Assembly: GCA_900553885.1 (NCBI GenBank)
Contig: USFD01000011.1
Location: forward strand, 1-49,228
Source of the DNA: an uncultured Ruminococcus sp.
GTDB taxonomy: Bacteria > Bacillota > Clostridia > Lachnospirales > Lachnospiraceae
DNA: 49,228 nt
Direction: 5' to 3'
Positions 16,288-24,264 of this stretch are shown piece by piece (position 1 is the stretch's first letter; every line of letters begins with the position of its first letter). Under the pieces are notes generated by a model that was not told the origin of the DNA, searched no databases, and saw only the letters and a list, made by a program, of their open reading frames with translations. Position numbers and translations under genes: made by a program.

Positions 16288-17571
16288 CTACTCGGCTGTT
16301 CCGTGTTCTTCGTTATATTCCTGAACTTCACGGATGATATCTCTGTTATATCTCTGCCAGCGAGTATCGAAGTCCTTAAGGAATGCATCCACATCTTTAT
16401 CAATCAGGAATGTCTGGATCAGTGCATCCGCAGCCATTTCAGACGGATAGTAATGATCCTGGTAGTCTGTCATGTTGCCGGACTCAATAAATGATGTCAT
16501 ACCGTCCAGCTCAGATGCCAGCCGGAAATCTCCCGTCTTGCAGGGGATTGCATTCTGATCGTCGATATACGCCTGAATGTTCTCATCTTCCAGCAGGAAA
16601 TCAATAACCTCAAGCGCAGCATCCTTATTTTCACATGCTTCTGTCACCGCAAACATCAGGTCGACACCGGAGTTCAGAGTATTTTCTGACGGATCCTCAT
16701 TTCCCGGCATTACAAATGAGTCAATGTTCATATCCGGATTAACGGAAAGAATCTGCGGCACTGCATAGCTTCCGATGGGATACATGGCTGATTCCCCGTT
16801 TGCAAATGCTGTACATGCATCATTGTATCCGTATGCGAACGGATCGTCCGGTCCGTAGCTTACCAGCTGCAGACATTTTTCTGCTGTCTCGCGGTACTCG
16901 TCAGAAAACGTTGTCTCACCTGCATTTACCTTCCGGCAGGTATCAGCCGGCGCCAGTCCTACGGCAAGTGCATTCCACGGCGCCAGACAGGTCCATGTGT
17001 CACGGAATCCGAAATAGAACGGCAGAATGCCCTCTGCCTGGATATCCTCGCACAGATCCATCAGCTCGGTCCATGTCTCCGGGATCTTCCAGCCGTGCTC
17101 CTCAAACATATCCCGATTGTACAGAATACCGGCAGCGTTGGCCACATAAGGCACTCCATATGTACCGTCAGTAGGAACAATCTCAAGGTTTTCCAGAATG
17201 TCGATATAAGACTGATTAATATCGGCAAGTCCGTCGTAATCCGACACATCTGCCAGGATGCCTGCATCAACATAATAGGAATAGTTAATATCTCCTCCTA
17301 TACCGATGATGTCCGGATAGTCCTCCCGGATAAACCTTGTACGCATGATCGTGCTGGCATCATTCGGAGAACTAATGGTCAGATGGATGTCATCGTGGGT
17401 CGCGTTAAACTCGTCTTCCACCTGATCGAAGTACGTCGCCGCTTCCGGTTTGTACTGCAGGATCTCGATCTCCGTCACGCCGTCGTCCTCGCCTGACCCG
17501 CAGCCTGGAAGAATGGCCGCAGAAAGCATGGACACTGCGAGAACCGCACTGATCACCTTTTTTCTTTTCAT
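16288..17571 (-). CDS. Sugar ABC transporter solute-binding lipoprotein (MsmE-like)
   Basis: The N-terminus is a lipoprotein signal (MKRKKVISAVLAVSMLSA...) ending in LPGC, so Cys24 is probably lipidated and the protein is tethered outside the membrane. The mature part is a cluster-B type extracellular solute-binding protein of 427 residues, with the usual ATYFDQVEDEFNATH start, TEIEILQYKP strand and WTELMDLCEDI segment. It would capture raffinose-family oligosaccharides and deliver them to the two permeases encoded immediately downstream. It is the first gene of the operon, reading away from the divergent AraC regulator. AAGGAAGGAG lies upstream of the ATG. Confidence 0.9.
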   Translation of the reverse strand: MKRKKVISAVLAVSMLSAAILPGCGSGEDDGVTEIEILQYKPEAATYFDQVEDEFNATHDDIHLTISSPNDASTIMRTRFIREDYPDIIGIGGDINYSYYVDAGILADVSDYDGLADINQSYIDILENLEIVPTDGTYGVPYVANAAGILYNRDMFEEHGWKIPETWTELMDLCEDIQAEGILPFYFGFRDTWTCLAPWNALAVGLAPADTCRKVNAGETTFSDEYRETAEKCLQLVSYGPDDPFAYGYNDACTAFANGESAMYPIGSYAVPQILSVNPDMNIDSFVMPGNEDPSENTLNSGVDLMFAVTEACENKDAALEVIDFLLEDENIQAYIDDQNAIPCKTGDFRLASELDGMTSFIESGNMTDYQDHYYPSEMAADALIQTFLIDKDVDAFLKDFDTRWQRYNRDIIREVQEYNEEHGTAE

Positions 17572-17625
17572 AATAGTTTCAGCTCCTTCCTTTCGCTATT
17601 TACGCTTATAAAAAGATTATAACAT

Positions 17626-17654
17626 TCTAAAATATTTCTAAAAATATCTATATC
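17626..17654 (-). promoter_or_regulatory. Promoter of the oligosaccharide-uptake operon
   Basis: On the minus strand a perfect TATAAT (17626-17631) stands about 55 bases before the solute-binding gene, but the -35 region about 17 bases upstream (GATATA, 17649-17654) is poor. A weak -35 with a nearby upstream inverted-repeat half-site fits an activator-dependent promoter. Confidence 0.55.
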
Positions 17655-17668
17655 TCTCATATTTTATG

Positions 17669-17717
17669 CCAAAATGCAACTTATGTATTAATTACGTAAA
17701 GTATGGTCGCATTTTGG
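17669..17717. promoter_or_regulatory. Inverted CCAAAATGC / GCATTTTGG sites between divergent promoters
   Basis: CCAAAATGC (17669-17677) and GCATTTTGG (17709-17717) are perfect inverted copies 40 bases apart, close to four helical turns. One abuts the -35 of the uptake operon, the other touches the -10 (TATAAT, 17718-17723) of the divergent AraC gene. They are the obvious operators for the AraC protein, allowing activation of one side and repression of the other, possibly through a loop. Confidence 0.55.
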
Positions 17718-17723
17718 TATAAT
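17718..17723 (+). promoter_or_regulatory. -10 box of the AraC regulator gene
   Basis: A perfect TATAAT lies 60 bases upstream of the AraC-family start codon. The -35 position (CGTAAA, 17695-17700) is weak. The right-hand inverted repeat ends immediately before the -10, so bound protein would block the promoter. Confidence 0.5.
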
Positions 17724-17782
17724 TTGAGCTATAATCAATTTACAATCTGAAAATCTCTCTTAAAGAAAAAAAGGAGCAGCTT

Positions 17783-18634
17783 ATGAAAGATTCTCTGTTT
17801 TCTGTATTTCCAAATGAAAATTTTGTAGACCTGGGTCTGTATCAGTTCGGAAAAGAACAATGCGCTCCGGCCCATTCCTTCGGGCCTGCCGCCAGAAATC
17901 ACTATCTGTTCCACTATGTGATATCCGGCACCGGAAAACTCCTTGCCAACGATACAAAAGGGCAGTCCCACGAATACCAGATTCACAGCGGCCAGGGCTT
18001 TATGATCTTCCCGCGCCAGATCAACACTTACATCGCAGATGAAAAACTTCCCTGGGAATATGTCTGGATTGAATTCGACGGGATGCGGGTCAGAGAAGTA
18101 ATCGAAACATCCGGCCTCACGCCTGATCACCCGGTATACCATGCATCTTTTAAGGATCTGAGAGAAAATATGAAAAATGAGATGATTTATATTGCCGAAC
18201 ACGGAAACGAATCGCCTTTCCATCTGATCGGCCATCTCTATCTTTTTGTCGACTACCTTTCCCGCTCTGCCGCCTCCGTAAACGTTACCGCAAACGGGAA
18301 GGTAAGAGATTTCTATATAAAAGAAGCGCTGAACTTTATCGAGCAGAACTTTCAGAACGATATATCCGTAGAACAGATTGCTGCCTTCTGCGGTCTGAAC
18401 CGCACATACTTCGGACGTATCTTTAAAGAAACCGTAGGGAGCTCCCCCCAGCAGTTTCTTTTAAACTACCGCATGACCAAAGCTTCAGAACTTCTGAAAC
18501 TGACCGGCCTCTCCATCAGCGATATCGGAAACGCCGTAGGATATCCGAATCAGCTTCACTTTTCCAGAGCTTTCAAAAATGTATACGGAATATCGCCGCG
18601 GGAGTGGAGAAATAAAAACCGGAGATTTTTGTGA
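17783..18634 (+). CDS. AraC-family transcriptional regulator of the oligosaccharide operon (MsmR-like)
   Basis: Residues about 1-150 form a cupin-like sensor (HYLFHYVISGTGKLLAND, GQGFMIFPRQINTYIAD), the sugar-binding part in AraC proteins. Residues about 180-283 hold the two helix-turn-helix motifs: ISVEQIAAFCGLNRTYFGRI and LSISDIGNAVGYPNQLHFSR, ending with the family-typical YGISPREWR. AAAAAGGAGCAGC precedes the ATG. The gene is divergent from the solute-binding protein gene, with paired inverted repeats between them. In characterised msm and raf loci the equivalent protein activates transport and alpha-galactosidase genes in response to the sugar; the same role is inferred here. Confidence 0.88.
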   Translation: MKDSLFSVFPNENFVDLGLYQFGKEQCAPAHSFGPAARNHYLFHYVISGTGKLLANDTKGQSHEYQIHSGQGFMIFPRQINTYIADEKLPWEYVWIEFDGMRVREVIETSGLTPDHPVYHASFKDLRENMKNEMIYIAEHGNESPFHLIGHLYLFVDYLSRSAASVNVTANGKVRDFYIKEALNFIEQNFQNDISVEQIAAFCGLNRTYFGRIFKETVGSSPQQFLLNYRMTKASELLKLTGLSISDIGNAVGYPNQLHFSRAFKNVYGISPREWRNKNRRFL

Positions 18635-18636
18635 AG

Positions 18637-19014
18637 CCGGATTTGTTGAACCGAACCTCCGGTCAGCAGTCAGAAACCGGAAGGGAGGGAAGTTTTATAA
18701 GACGGATTCAGAAATGGCGCTTTAACGGCAAAGATAGCAGGTGATCCGGGCGGCCAGTACTGATGCTCTGGATCCGGGCAGTTACATCCAGGAAAGTTCT
18801 GTCCGCGTTTTTTCTGTCGGAATCCGGAATTGTGTGAGGGAGAAGTCAGGCGGGAGAGCCTGGTGTGGTGATGGAGGACCGTAAAGCAGCGCCGGTTCTT
18901 AGAGCGCGTTTTTTGCGCTCTTATGTACCGCTGCGTCTGCGGTCCGAACGCGAGTGCGTCCTCCGGCACCACGCCAGGCTCTCCCGGCGTCCCTTCTCAA
19001 TCATGCAAATCCGG
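18637..19014. repeat. Gene-free gap with a very large imperfect palindrome and short terminal inverted repeats
   Basis: Between the convergent AraC and fructokinase genes I find no plausible gene. The right half folds into one extended hairpin of about 160 bases. Outer arms GAGAAG / CTTCTC (18840-18845, 18993-18998) lead into a 29-base arm (18851-18879) matching the inverse of 18958-18986 at 26 of 29 positions; then GCAGCG / CGCTGC; then a terminal AGAGCGC / GCGCTCT stem (18901-18907, 18915-18921) around a T-rich loop. CCGGATTTG at 18637-18645 recurs inverted at 19006-19014, so the whole gap is framed by nine-base inverted repeats. A MITE-like element, a structured RNA or an elaborate bidirectional terminator are all possible. 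Confidence 0.6.
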
Positions 19015-19016
19015 AT

Positions 19017-19979
19017 CTATTTTCCCGCAATCAGCGCCTGCACTTCCTCCCTTGCCGGCATTGCGCGGATAGCGCCTTTCTTAGTTGTCACGATAGCTGC
19101 AGCTGCATTTGCAAATGTCAGCATCTCGCCCAGTTCTTCTTCGGTCAGATTGCTGAAGTCATGTTCCAGGATATAATTCAGGGAGCTGCCGCAGAAGGTG
19201 TCTCCGGCGCCTGTAGTCTCAATGGTCTTGACAGAAAATCCCGGGCGTTCAACCCGCATTCCTTTGTAATAAGCCCGGCTTCCGTCTTTCCCCATAGTCA
19301 GCAGAATCAGAGGAATCTGATATTTCTCCTGAAGATAAGCGATTCCCTCATCATAATCCTCTTTTCCGGATACAAACTGAATCTCATTGTCTGAAATTTT
19401 CAGAATATCGCAGACACTGAAACCATATTCCATCTGCTCTTTTGCAAGATCCAGGGAGGACCAGAGCGGCGGCCGCAGATTGGGATCAAAGGATACAAGG
19501 CATCCTCCGTCCTTCGCTGCCTTCACTGCCTTTTTTGTGGCAGCCCTCACACCATCATGGGTCATGGATAACGTTCCAAAATGGAAGATCTTTGTCTGTC
19601 CGATAAACGCAGGATCCACCTCATCTTCTGAGAACATCATATCTGCCCCCGGATTGCGGTAGAAGGAAAACTCTCTGTCGCCGTCCGGGAAGGTGTGTAC
19701 AAAGGCCAGCGTAGTATTGACTTCTTTATCCATTCTCAGGCCGGAAGCGTCTATGCCCGCTTCCGTAATTGTATCTCTTAAAAGTCTTCCGAACTGATCT
19801 TCTCCTACCTTTCCTACGAAAGCTGTCTTCTTTTCCATCCGGTTCAGCAGCGCCAGCACATTACACGGCGCCCCTCCCGGACATGCCTCGAACAGGTTGT
19901 TGCCCTGTTCGCTCTGTCCGTTCATGGTAAAATCAATCAGAAGTTCCCCGAGTGCAATTACATCATACTTTTTTTCCAT
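19017..19979 (-). CDS. PfkB-family fructokinase
   Basis: A 320-residue ribokinase-fold sugar kinase. The N-terminal signature GGAPCNVLALLNRM and the C-terminal catalytic loop TTGAGDTFCGS (with the base Asp) are intact, and DPNLRPPLW is a further PfkB hallmark shared with bacterial fructokinases. The likely reaction is ATP-dependent formation of fructose-6-phosphate in the cytoplasm. The start MEKKYDV is chosen because AGGAGGTACTGGAT lies just before it, whereas a start seven codons upstream would overlap that site. Its position next to the raffinose/sucrose locus makes it the natural sink for fructose released by the amylosucrase-like enzyme, though it is separated by the regulator and the palindromic gap. 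Confidence 0.85.
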   Translation of the reverse strand: MEKKYDVIALGELLIDFTMNGQSEQGNNLFEACPGGAPCNVLALLNRMEKKTAFVGKVGEDQFGRLLRDTITEAGIDASGLRMDKEVNTTLAFVHTFPDGDREFSFYRNPGADMMFSEDEVDPAFIGQTKIFHFGTLSMTHDGVRAATKKAVKAAKDGGCLVSFDPNLRPPLWSSLDLAKEQMEYGFSVCDILKISDNEIQFVSGKEDYDEGIAYLQEKYQIPLILLTMGKDGSRAYYKGMRVERPGFSVKTIETTGAGDTFCGSSLNYILEHDFSNLTEEELGEMLTFANAAAAIVTTKKGAIRAMPAREEVQALIAGK

Positions 19980-20037
19980 ATCCAGTACCTCCTCTTTCAC
20001 TAATCTTTTTATTCCTCATCCCCGGCGTCCGTCTTTG

Positions 20038-20982
20038 CTAGTTAAAATATACCAGCTCTTCTATCGGCTCTGCCGGCTCTATATTCTCCGCCTCCAGCAC
20101 AGGACCTTCGCCCTGGTACACAGATACATTTGCATATCTTACCTTTGCCCGGACAGTGACCCACTGGCCCGCCTTCAGTTTCGGCGCATAGGCGCTCCTG
20201 CACACATATCCGAGAAATGTCGTGTCATCCGCGCAGCATGTCATAGCCATGCGGCCCGGCAGAAAGACTTTCGACGGGAATCCCCTTGGTTTCAGTACCT
20301 TTGCTGTAAATTCAACCGTCTTCCCTTTGTACCGGTCAGGATTTTCCATCATATCCACATACCAGATGCCGTAGTCCTCTCTGGCAATCTGGATAACCGG
20401 CGCTTTCAGGTCATAGGGCACATCATCTTCAAAAATATTTTCAATTTCGCCTTCTTCATCCTCGAAAATCACTTCCGCCTGAGGACTTACAACCTTTACG
20501 CTTCTTCTGTATCCCGGCAGCGGTTTCAGATCCTGGCAGCGGTTGAACAGTACCAGTTCCGCGCCCCGGACCATCTCGACAAACAGCGGTTTCAGATTTG
20601 TCAGATACATCTGAAACGTGCTGGCGTCCACTGTCGTCAGCTTCTGTTCAATCTCCCAGCCGTCCGGAAGCTTCATTACCTCAAAATCACTTACCTTCCA
20701 CATGCCGTTATATTCGACTACAACACGTTCCGGCTCGTGTTTCCTGTTCAGCTCTTCCAGATATTCCTCAGTCAGATCTTCCTGATCTTCTATTTTCTCT
20801 ATGACAACTCCATACCGGAGCATTTCCATCGGATTGTACTCTTCTTCTCCCTCTTCGCACAGAATAAGAAGGGTCTTGCCGTCAATCTGGAAATAGTCCT
20901 GCTGCAGCGTAAATTTCAGGAACTGTGTTTTACCACTGTCCAGAAAACCTGTCATCAGATATACCATTACATTTGGTTCCAT
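20038..20982 (-). CDS. COG0523-like P-loop protein fused to a DUF1980/YcgQ-like C-terminal domain
   Basis: The N-terminal half resembles a divergent CobW/COG0523 GTPase: a Walker A GFLDSGKTQ at residues 12-20 (Asp in place of the usual Gly/Ala) and a nucleotide-specificity region reading FNRCQD. The CxCC metal motif of COG0523 is missing. From about residue 205 the sequence (GKTVEFTAKV, then MTCCADDTTFLGYVC, and YQGEGPVLEAENIEP) looks like the C-terminal part of the TIGR03943/DUF1980 proteins such as YcgQ, which act with a partner permease. Such a fusion suggests a metal-handling role. It lies 21 bases after the His-rich CobW gene on the same strand. No partner permease is in the window. Domain calls are by eye. 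Confidence 0.6.
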   Translation of the reverse strand: MEPNVMVYLMTGFLDSGKTQFLKFTLQQDYFQIDGKTLLILCEEGEEEYNPMEMLRYGVVIEKIEDQEDLTEEYLEELNRKHEPERVVVEYNGMWKVSDFEVMKLPDGWEIEQKLTTVDASTFQMYLTNLKPLFVEMVRGAELVLFNRCQDLKPLPGYRRSVKVVSPQAEVIFEDEEGEIENIFEDDVPYDLKAPVIQIAREDYGIWYVDMMENPDRYKGKTVEFTAKVLKPRGFPSKVFLPGRMAMTCCADDTTFLGYVCRSAYAPKLKAGQWVTVRAKVRYANVSVYQGEGPVLEAENIEPAEPIEELVYFN

Positions 20983-21003
20983 TGCTTTGTCTCTCCCATC
21001 TAT

Positions 21004-22089
21004 TTACGCAAGTCCGAAAAGTTCTTCCAGCTTCTGCTCGTTCAGCTGGGCGCCGATCACACAGATTCTTCCCGTATATTCCGGCGCGCCTTCTCTGACT
21101 TCATGCTCACCCGGCACCATATCAAAATAAATCCAGTTTCCGTCCTCGCCTGCAACCATGCCTTTCGCACGGAGTACATTGCCATACTCCTGTTCTTTTT
21201 CCAGATGACCCAGGATCTGTTCCACCTGCTCTTTCGTAAAGGTATGAATGGTCTCACGGCCCCAGCTTGTAAACACTTCATCTGCATGGTGATGGCCTTC
21301 ATGATCATGGTGATGATGCTCATGCTCGTGATCGTGGTCGTGATGGTGATCGTGCTCATGATCATGGTCGTGATGGTGATCATGCTCGTGGTCGTGGTCG
21401 TGATGGTGATCGTGCTCGTGGTCGTGATCATGGCTGTGCGCATGTCCGCATACCGGACAGGTCACTTCCGCCAGCAGCTCCTCTTCCAGAGATTTTCCGG
21501 ATTCCATTGTCTCCAGGATTTTCTTTCCCTCAAGCTTTGAAATCGGAGTTGTTATAAACGGCGCCTTCCCATTCAGCTCGCGAAGCAGTGCGACGCTCTC
21601 TTCAATCTTCTCCGGTTTTGCTTTATCTGTACGGCTCAGGATAACGGCCCCGGCATACTCGATCTGATTACTGAAAAATTCGCCGAAGTTCTTTCTGTAT
21701 ATTCTGCATTTTGTTACATCCACAACTGTTGTAAAGCTGTTGAGTTCTGCATCGATTTCCTCCTGTACATCCTGAACAGCCCGGATTACATCAGACAGTT
21801 TTCCCACACCGGAGGGTTCAATCAGAATCCGGTCCGGATGATACGTGTCCACAACTTCCCGGAGAGATTTTCCGAAATCCCCCACAAGCGAACAGCAGAT
21901 GCATCCGGAATTCATTTCTCTGATCTCTATTCCGGATTCTTTCAGGAATCCGCCGTCAATTCCGATCTCGCCGAATTCATTCTCAATCAGCACAACCTGT
22001 TCTCCTGTAAATGCCTCAGAAAGCAGTTTTTTAATCAGTGTTGTTTTTCCGGCTCCCAGGAAGCCGGAAATAATATCAATCTTTGTCAT
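21004..22089 (-). CDS. CobW/COG0523-family GTPase, putative metallochaperone
   Basis: The protein has the G3E GTPase fold used to insert or traffic metals. It shows Walker A GFLGAGKTT (9-17), the metal-binding CICC motif (63-66) after MNSG, ILIEPSGVGK as switch region, and LSRTDK in place of NKxD. Residues 211-268 form an exposed metal-binding loop: CPVCG followed by a run of His/Asp/Glu in four ten-residue units of the DHDHEHDHHH type. The CobW C-terminal domain closes the protein. Zinc is the most likely metal, from family knowledge; cobalt or nickel cannot be excluded. It lies 27 bases after exoA and 21 before the second P-loop gene. No Zur box was recognisable. Confidence 0.85.
   Translation of the reverse strand: MTKIDIISGFLGAGKTTLIKKLLSEAFTGEQVVLIENEFGEIGIDGGFLKESGIEIREMNSGCICCSLVGDFGKSLREVVDTYHPDRILIEPSGVGKLSDVIRAVQDVQEEIDAELNSFTTVVDVTKCRIYRKNFGEFFSNQIEYAGAVILSRTDKAKPEKIEESVALLRELNGKAPFITTPISKLEGKKILETMESGKSLEEELLAEVTCPVCGHAHSHDHDHEHDHHHDHDHEHDHHHDHDHEHDHHHDHDHEHEHHHHDHEGHHHADEVFTSWGRETIHTFTKEQVEQILGHLEKEQEYGNVLRAKGMVAGEDGNWIYFDMVPGEHEVREGAPEYTGRICVIGAQLNEQKLEELFGLA
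21310..21429 (-). repeat. 30-base tandem repeat encoding DHDHEHDHHH
   Basis: Four consecutive 30-base units encode the histidine-rich loop (residues 221-260) of the CobW protein. Units one to three are identical at protein level and the fourth carries one substitution. Copy number could vary in frame by slippage. Confidence 0.85.
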
Positions 22090-22116
22090 TTCTCCTTGTC
22101 CTCCTAATACAATTTA

Positions 22117-22869
22117 TCACTTCAGGTCCAGTTCCACCGGGCAGTGGTCTGAGCCCATCACATCTGTCAGGATCTTTGCATCTGCGAGCCTGTCCTTCAG
22201 GCACTCGGATACGCAGAAATAGTCAATGCGCCATCCGGCGTTTTTTGCCCGTGCGCTGAACCGGTATGACCACCAGGAATAAATTCCCTCTGCATCCGGA
22301 TAAAAATAGCGGAACGTATCGATAAATCCCGCATCCAGAAGTTCTGTGAACTTCTGTCTCTCCTGATCGGTAAATCCTGCATTTTTTCTGTTTGTCTTTG
22401 GATTTTTCAGGTCGATTTCTTCATGCGCCACATTCATATCGCCTGTTACAATCACCGGCTTCTTCTCTTCCAGCTTTTTCAGATATGCCCGGAAATCATC
22501 TTCCCACACCATACGGTAATCCAGTCTTGCAAGCTCGCTCTGGGAATTGGGCGTATACACTGTGACAAAATAAAAGTCTTCAAATTCGCAGGTGATCACC
22601 CTGCCTTCCTGGTCGTGTTCTTCGATGCCGATTCCGTATGACACGGACAGCGGCTCTTTCTTTGTAAATACCGCTGTACCGGAATAGCCTTTTCTCACCG
22701 CATAATTCCAGTACTGATAATAGCCGTCCAGATCAAGCGTAAGCTGTCCTTCCTGCATCTTTGTTTCCTGGATGCAGAAAATATCCGCATCCGCCTCTTT
22801 GAAAAAATCAAGGAATCCCTTCTGGACACATGCCCGGATTCCATTTACATTCCATGATATTAATTTCAT
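22117..22869 (-). CDS. exoA: Exodeoxyribonuclease III / AP endonuclease
   Basis: This cytoplasmic enzyme cleaves DNA at abasic sites and trims 3' ends in base-excision repair. The 250 residues match the family: KLISWNVNGIRA at the N-terminus, ADIFCIQETKM with the metal-ligand Glu, VYTPNSQSE, VTGDMNVAHEEIDL with the catalytic Asp-Asn pair, and the closing GSDHCPVELDL with the essential Asp-His. The start MKLISW is selected because AAAGGAGG stands just upstream, while ten extra in-frame codons further up have no such site. It lies between the damaged truA and cobW on the same strand. Confidence 0.94.
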   Translation of the reverse strand: MKLISWNVNGIRACVQKGFLDFFKEADADIFCIQETKMQEGQLTLDLDGYYQYWNYAVRKGYSGTAVFTKKEPLSVSYGIGIEEHDQEGRVITCEFEDFYFVTVYTPNSQSELARLDYRMVWEDDFRAYLKKLEEKKPVIVTGDMNVAHEEIDLKNPKTNRKNAGFTDQERQKFTELLDAGFIDTFRYFYPDAEGIYSWWSYRFSARAKNAGWRIDYFCVSECLKDRLADAKILTDVMGSDHCPVELDLK

Positions 22870-22943
22870 CCTTACCTCCTTTGCAGCGAATCTGGCCAAA
22901 AAAGGAAAGACAGATATACATGCTACTGCTACCTGTCCCTGTT

Positions 22944-23680
22944 TCAGTCATAGCGGACTTCCCGCAGAAACAGCCCCCGTGCCGGAGCAAGAAATCCTGC
23001 CTGCCTTCTGTCCTTCGTCTGCAGTGCTGCGGCTGCCTCCTGCGGCAGCCGCTGTCCGGTGCCTGTCTCAAGAAGCGTCCCCGTAAGAATCCGCACCATA
23101 TGGTACAGAAAGCCGGTGCCGCTATATTCTATAACCAGCCTGCTGCCCTGTCCGCTGATCATTATATCATAAATGGTACGCCGTGTGGACTTTTCATCCT
23201 TTTTATCCGTATATCCTGCGTATTCGTGAGTTCCCGTCAGATATCCTGCGGCTTCTCTCATTGCATCCAGATCCAGAGAATGAGGGAAATGATAACAGTA
23301 CCGCCTCGTAAACACATCCGCCGTTCTCCCGTATCCACATGGTATTCGTATACTTTGCCTGACGCGCTCTTTCTCGCATGGAAGCCGTTCTTCACAAGCT
23401 CCGTTCGAAGGACGCGGATATCCGCCGGCAGCCTGTCGTTCAGCCGTCCGGTAAATTCTGCTTCTGTAATCCGGCCCGGAAGAACAATACTTGCGGTCTG
23501 CCCTCTGGCATGTACGCCGGCATCCGTCCGGCCGGAACCATTTACCTCCACATCAAATCCGGTTTCCTCAGACACGGCCTTTTCCAGAATTCCCTGAATC
23601 GTATTGTCTGTATTTCCCTGCCGCTGCCAGCCCTGATAGCGGGTTCCGTCATATGCGACTGTCAGCTTATATGTGCGCAT
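22944..23680 (-). pseudogene. truA: tRNA pseudouridine synthase A, interrupted by a one-base frameshift
   Basis: TruA converts uridines 38-40 of tRNA anticodon arms to pseudouridine. The first part (from 23680) is intact and carries the catalytic Asp in NGSGRTDAGVHA, after YDGTRYQGWQRQ. Near 23308-23320 the frame shifts: the first frame runs ...VDTGERRMCLRGG and stops by 23258, while the next frame gives DVFTRRYCYHFPHSLD and continues through YTGFLYHMVR-type sequence (EYSGTGFLYHMVRIL) to the normal end REVRYD at 22944. Restoring one base after GERR would rejoin a full-length protein of about 245 residues. There is no homopolymer at the site. True inactivation or assembly error cannot be told apart here. 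Confidence 0.85.
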
Positions 23681-23739
23681 GCTCCATCTGTCCCTTCTGC
23701 TGCCCTTTTTCTTTCACAAACCCTGCCGGATCCGGACCG

Positions 23740-24189
23740 TCACTGAAGGAACTTTTTCAGTTCATCCATAAATGTGTTGGCGTCCTTAAATTCTCTGTAA
23801 ACAGATGCAAATCTTACATACGCCACAGGATCCAGATCTTTGAGTTTCTCCATAACAATCTCTCCGATGGCGCTGCTGGGGATTTCTTTCTCTTCCCGGT
23901 TAAAAATCTCCAGTTCGATGGCGTCAATCGTTTTCTGTATGGCCTCCGCCGAAACCGGTCTCTTATAGCATGCGCTTAATACGCCGTGCTCAATCTTGGA
24001 CCGTTCATACTGTTCACGGTTATTATCCTTTTTAATCACGATCAGAGGAATTGTTTCTACCTTTTCATAGGTTGTAAATCTCCGCCCGCACTCGTCACAG
24101 GAACGGCGTCTGCGGATGGAACATTTGTCTTCCGCTGGCCTTGAATCAATCACTTTTGTATCCGGATTTCCGCAATATGGACATCTCAT
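23740..24189 (-). CDS. nrdR: Transcriptional repressor NrdR
   Basis: NrdR represses ribonucleotide reductase genes in response to ATP/dATP. The 149-residue protein has the N-terminal zinc ribbon MRCPYCG...RRRSCDECGRRFTTYE with both CxxC pairs, followed by the ATP-cone domain (VIKKDNNREQYERSKIEHGV onward), and is full length. The start is MRCPYCG because GGAAGAA precedes it; longer in-frame starts upstream would add 24 residues unknown in the family. It lies between ylmC and truA on the same strand, a common clostridial grouping. Confidence 0.95.
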   Translation of the reverse strand: MRCPYCGNPDTKVIDSRPAEDKCSIRRRRSCDECGRRFTTYEKVETIPLIVIKKDNNREQYERSKIEHGVLSACYKRPVSAEAIQKTIDAIELEIFNREEKEIPSSAIGEIVMEKLKDLDPVAYVRFASVYREFKDANTFMDELKKFLQ

Positions 24190-24264
24190 AATTTCTTCCG
24201 CCTTTCTGTTTTGCCGGCTTGCGCCTTTTACTCCCCGATAAGCTGTCTTTATTATACACAACCC

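Noticed and set aside
21310..21429. Regular 30-base repeats as a CRISPR array or assembly artefact
   Set aside because: No spacers; the repeats encode an in-frame metal-binding loop that is typical of CobW proteins.
19897..21540. Long open frame of 547 codons on the plus strand
   Set aside because: It lies antisense to the fructokinase start and the two GTPase genes, and ends in a low-complexity Met/Val run that mirrors the His-rich repeat.
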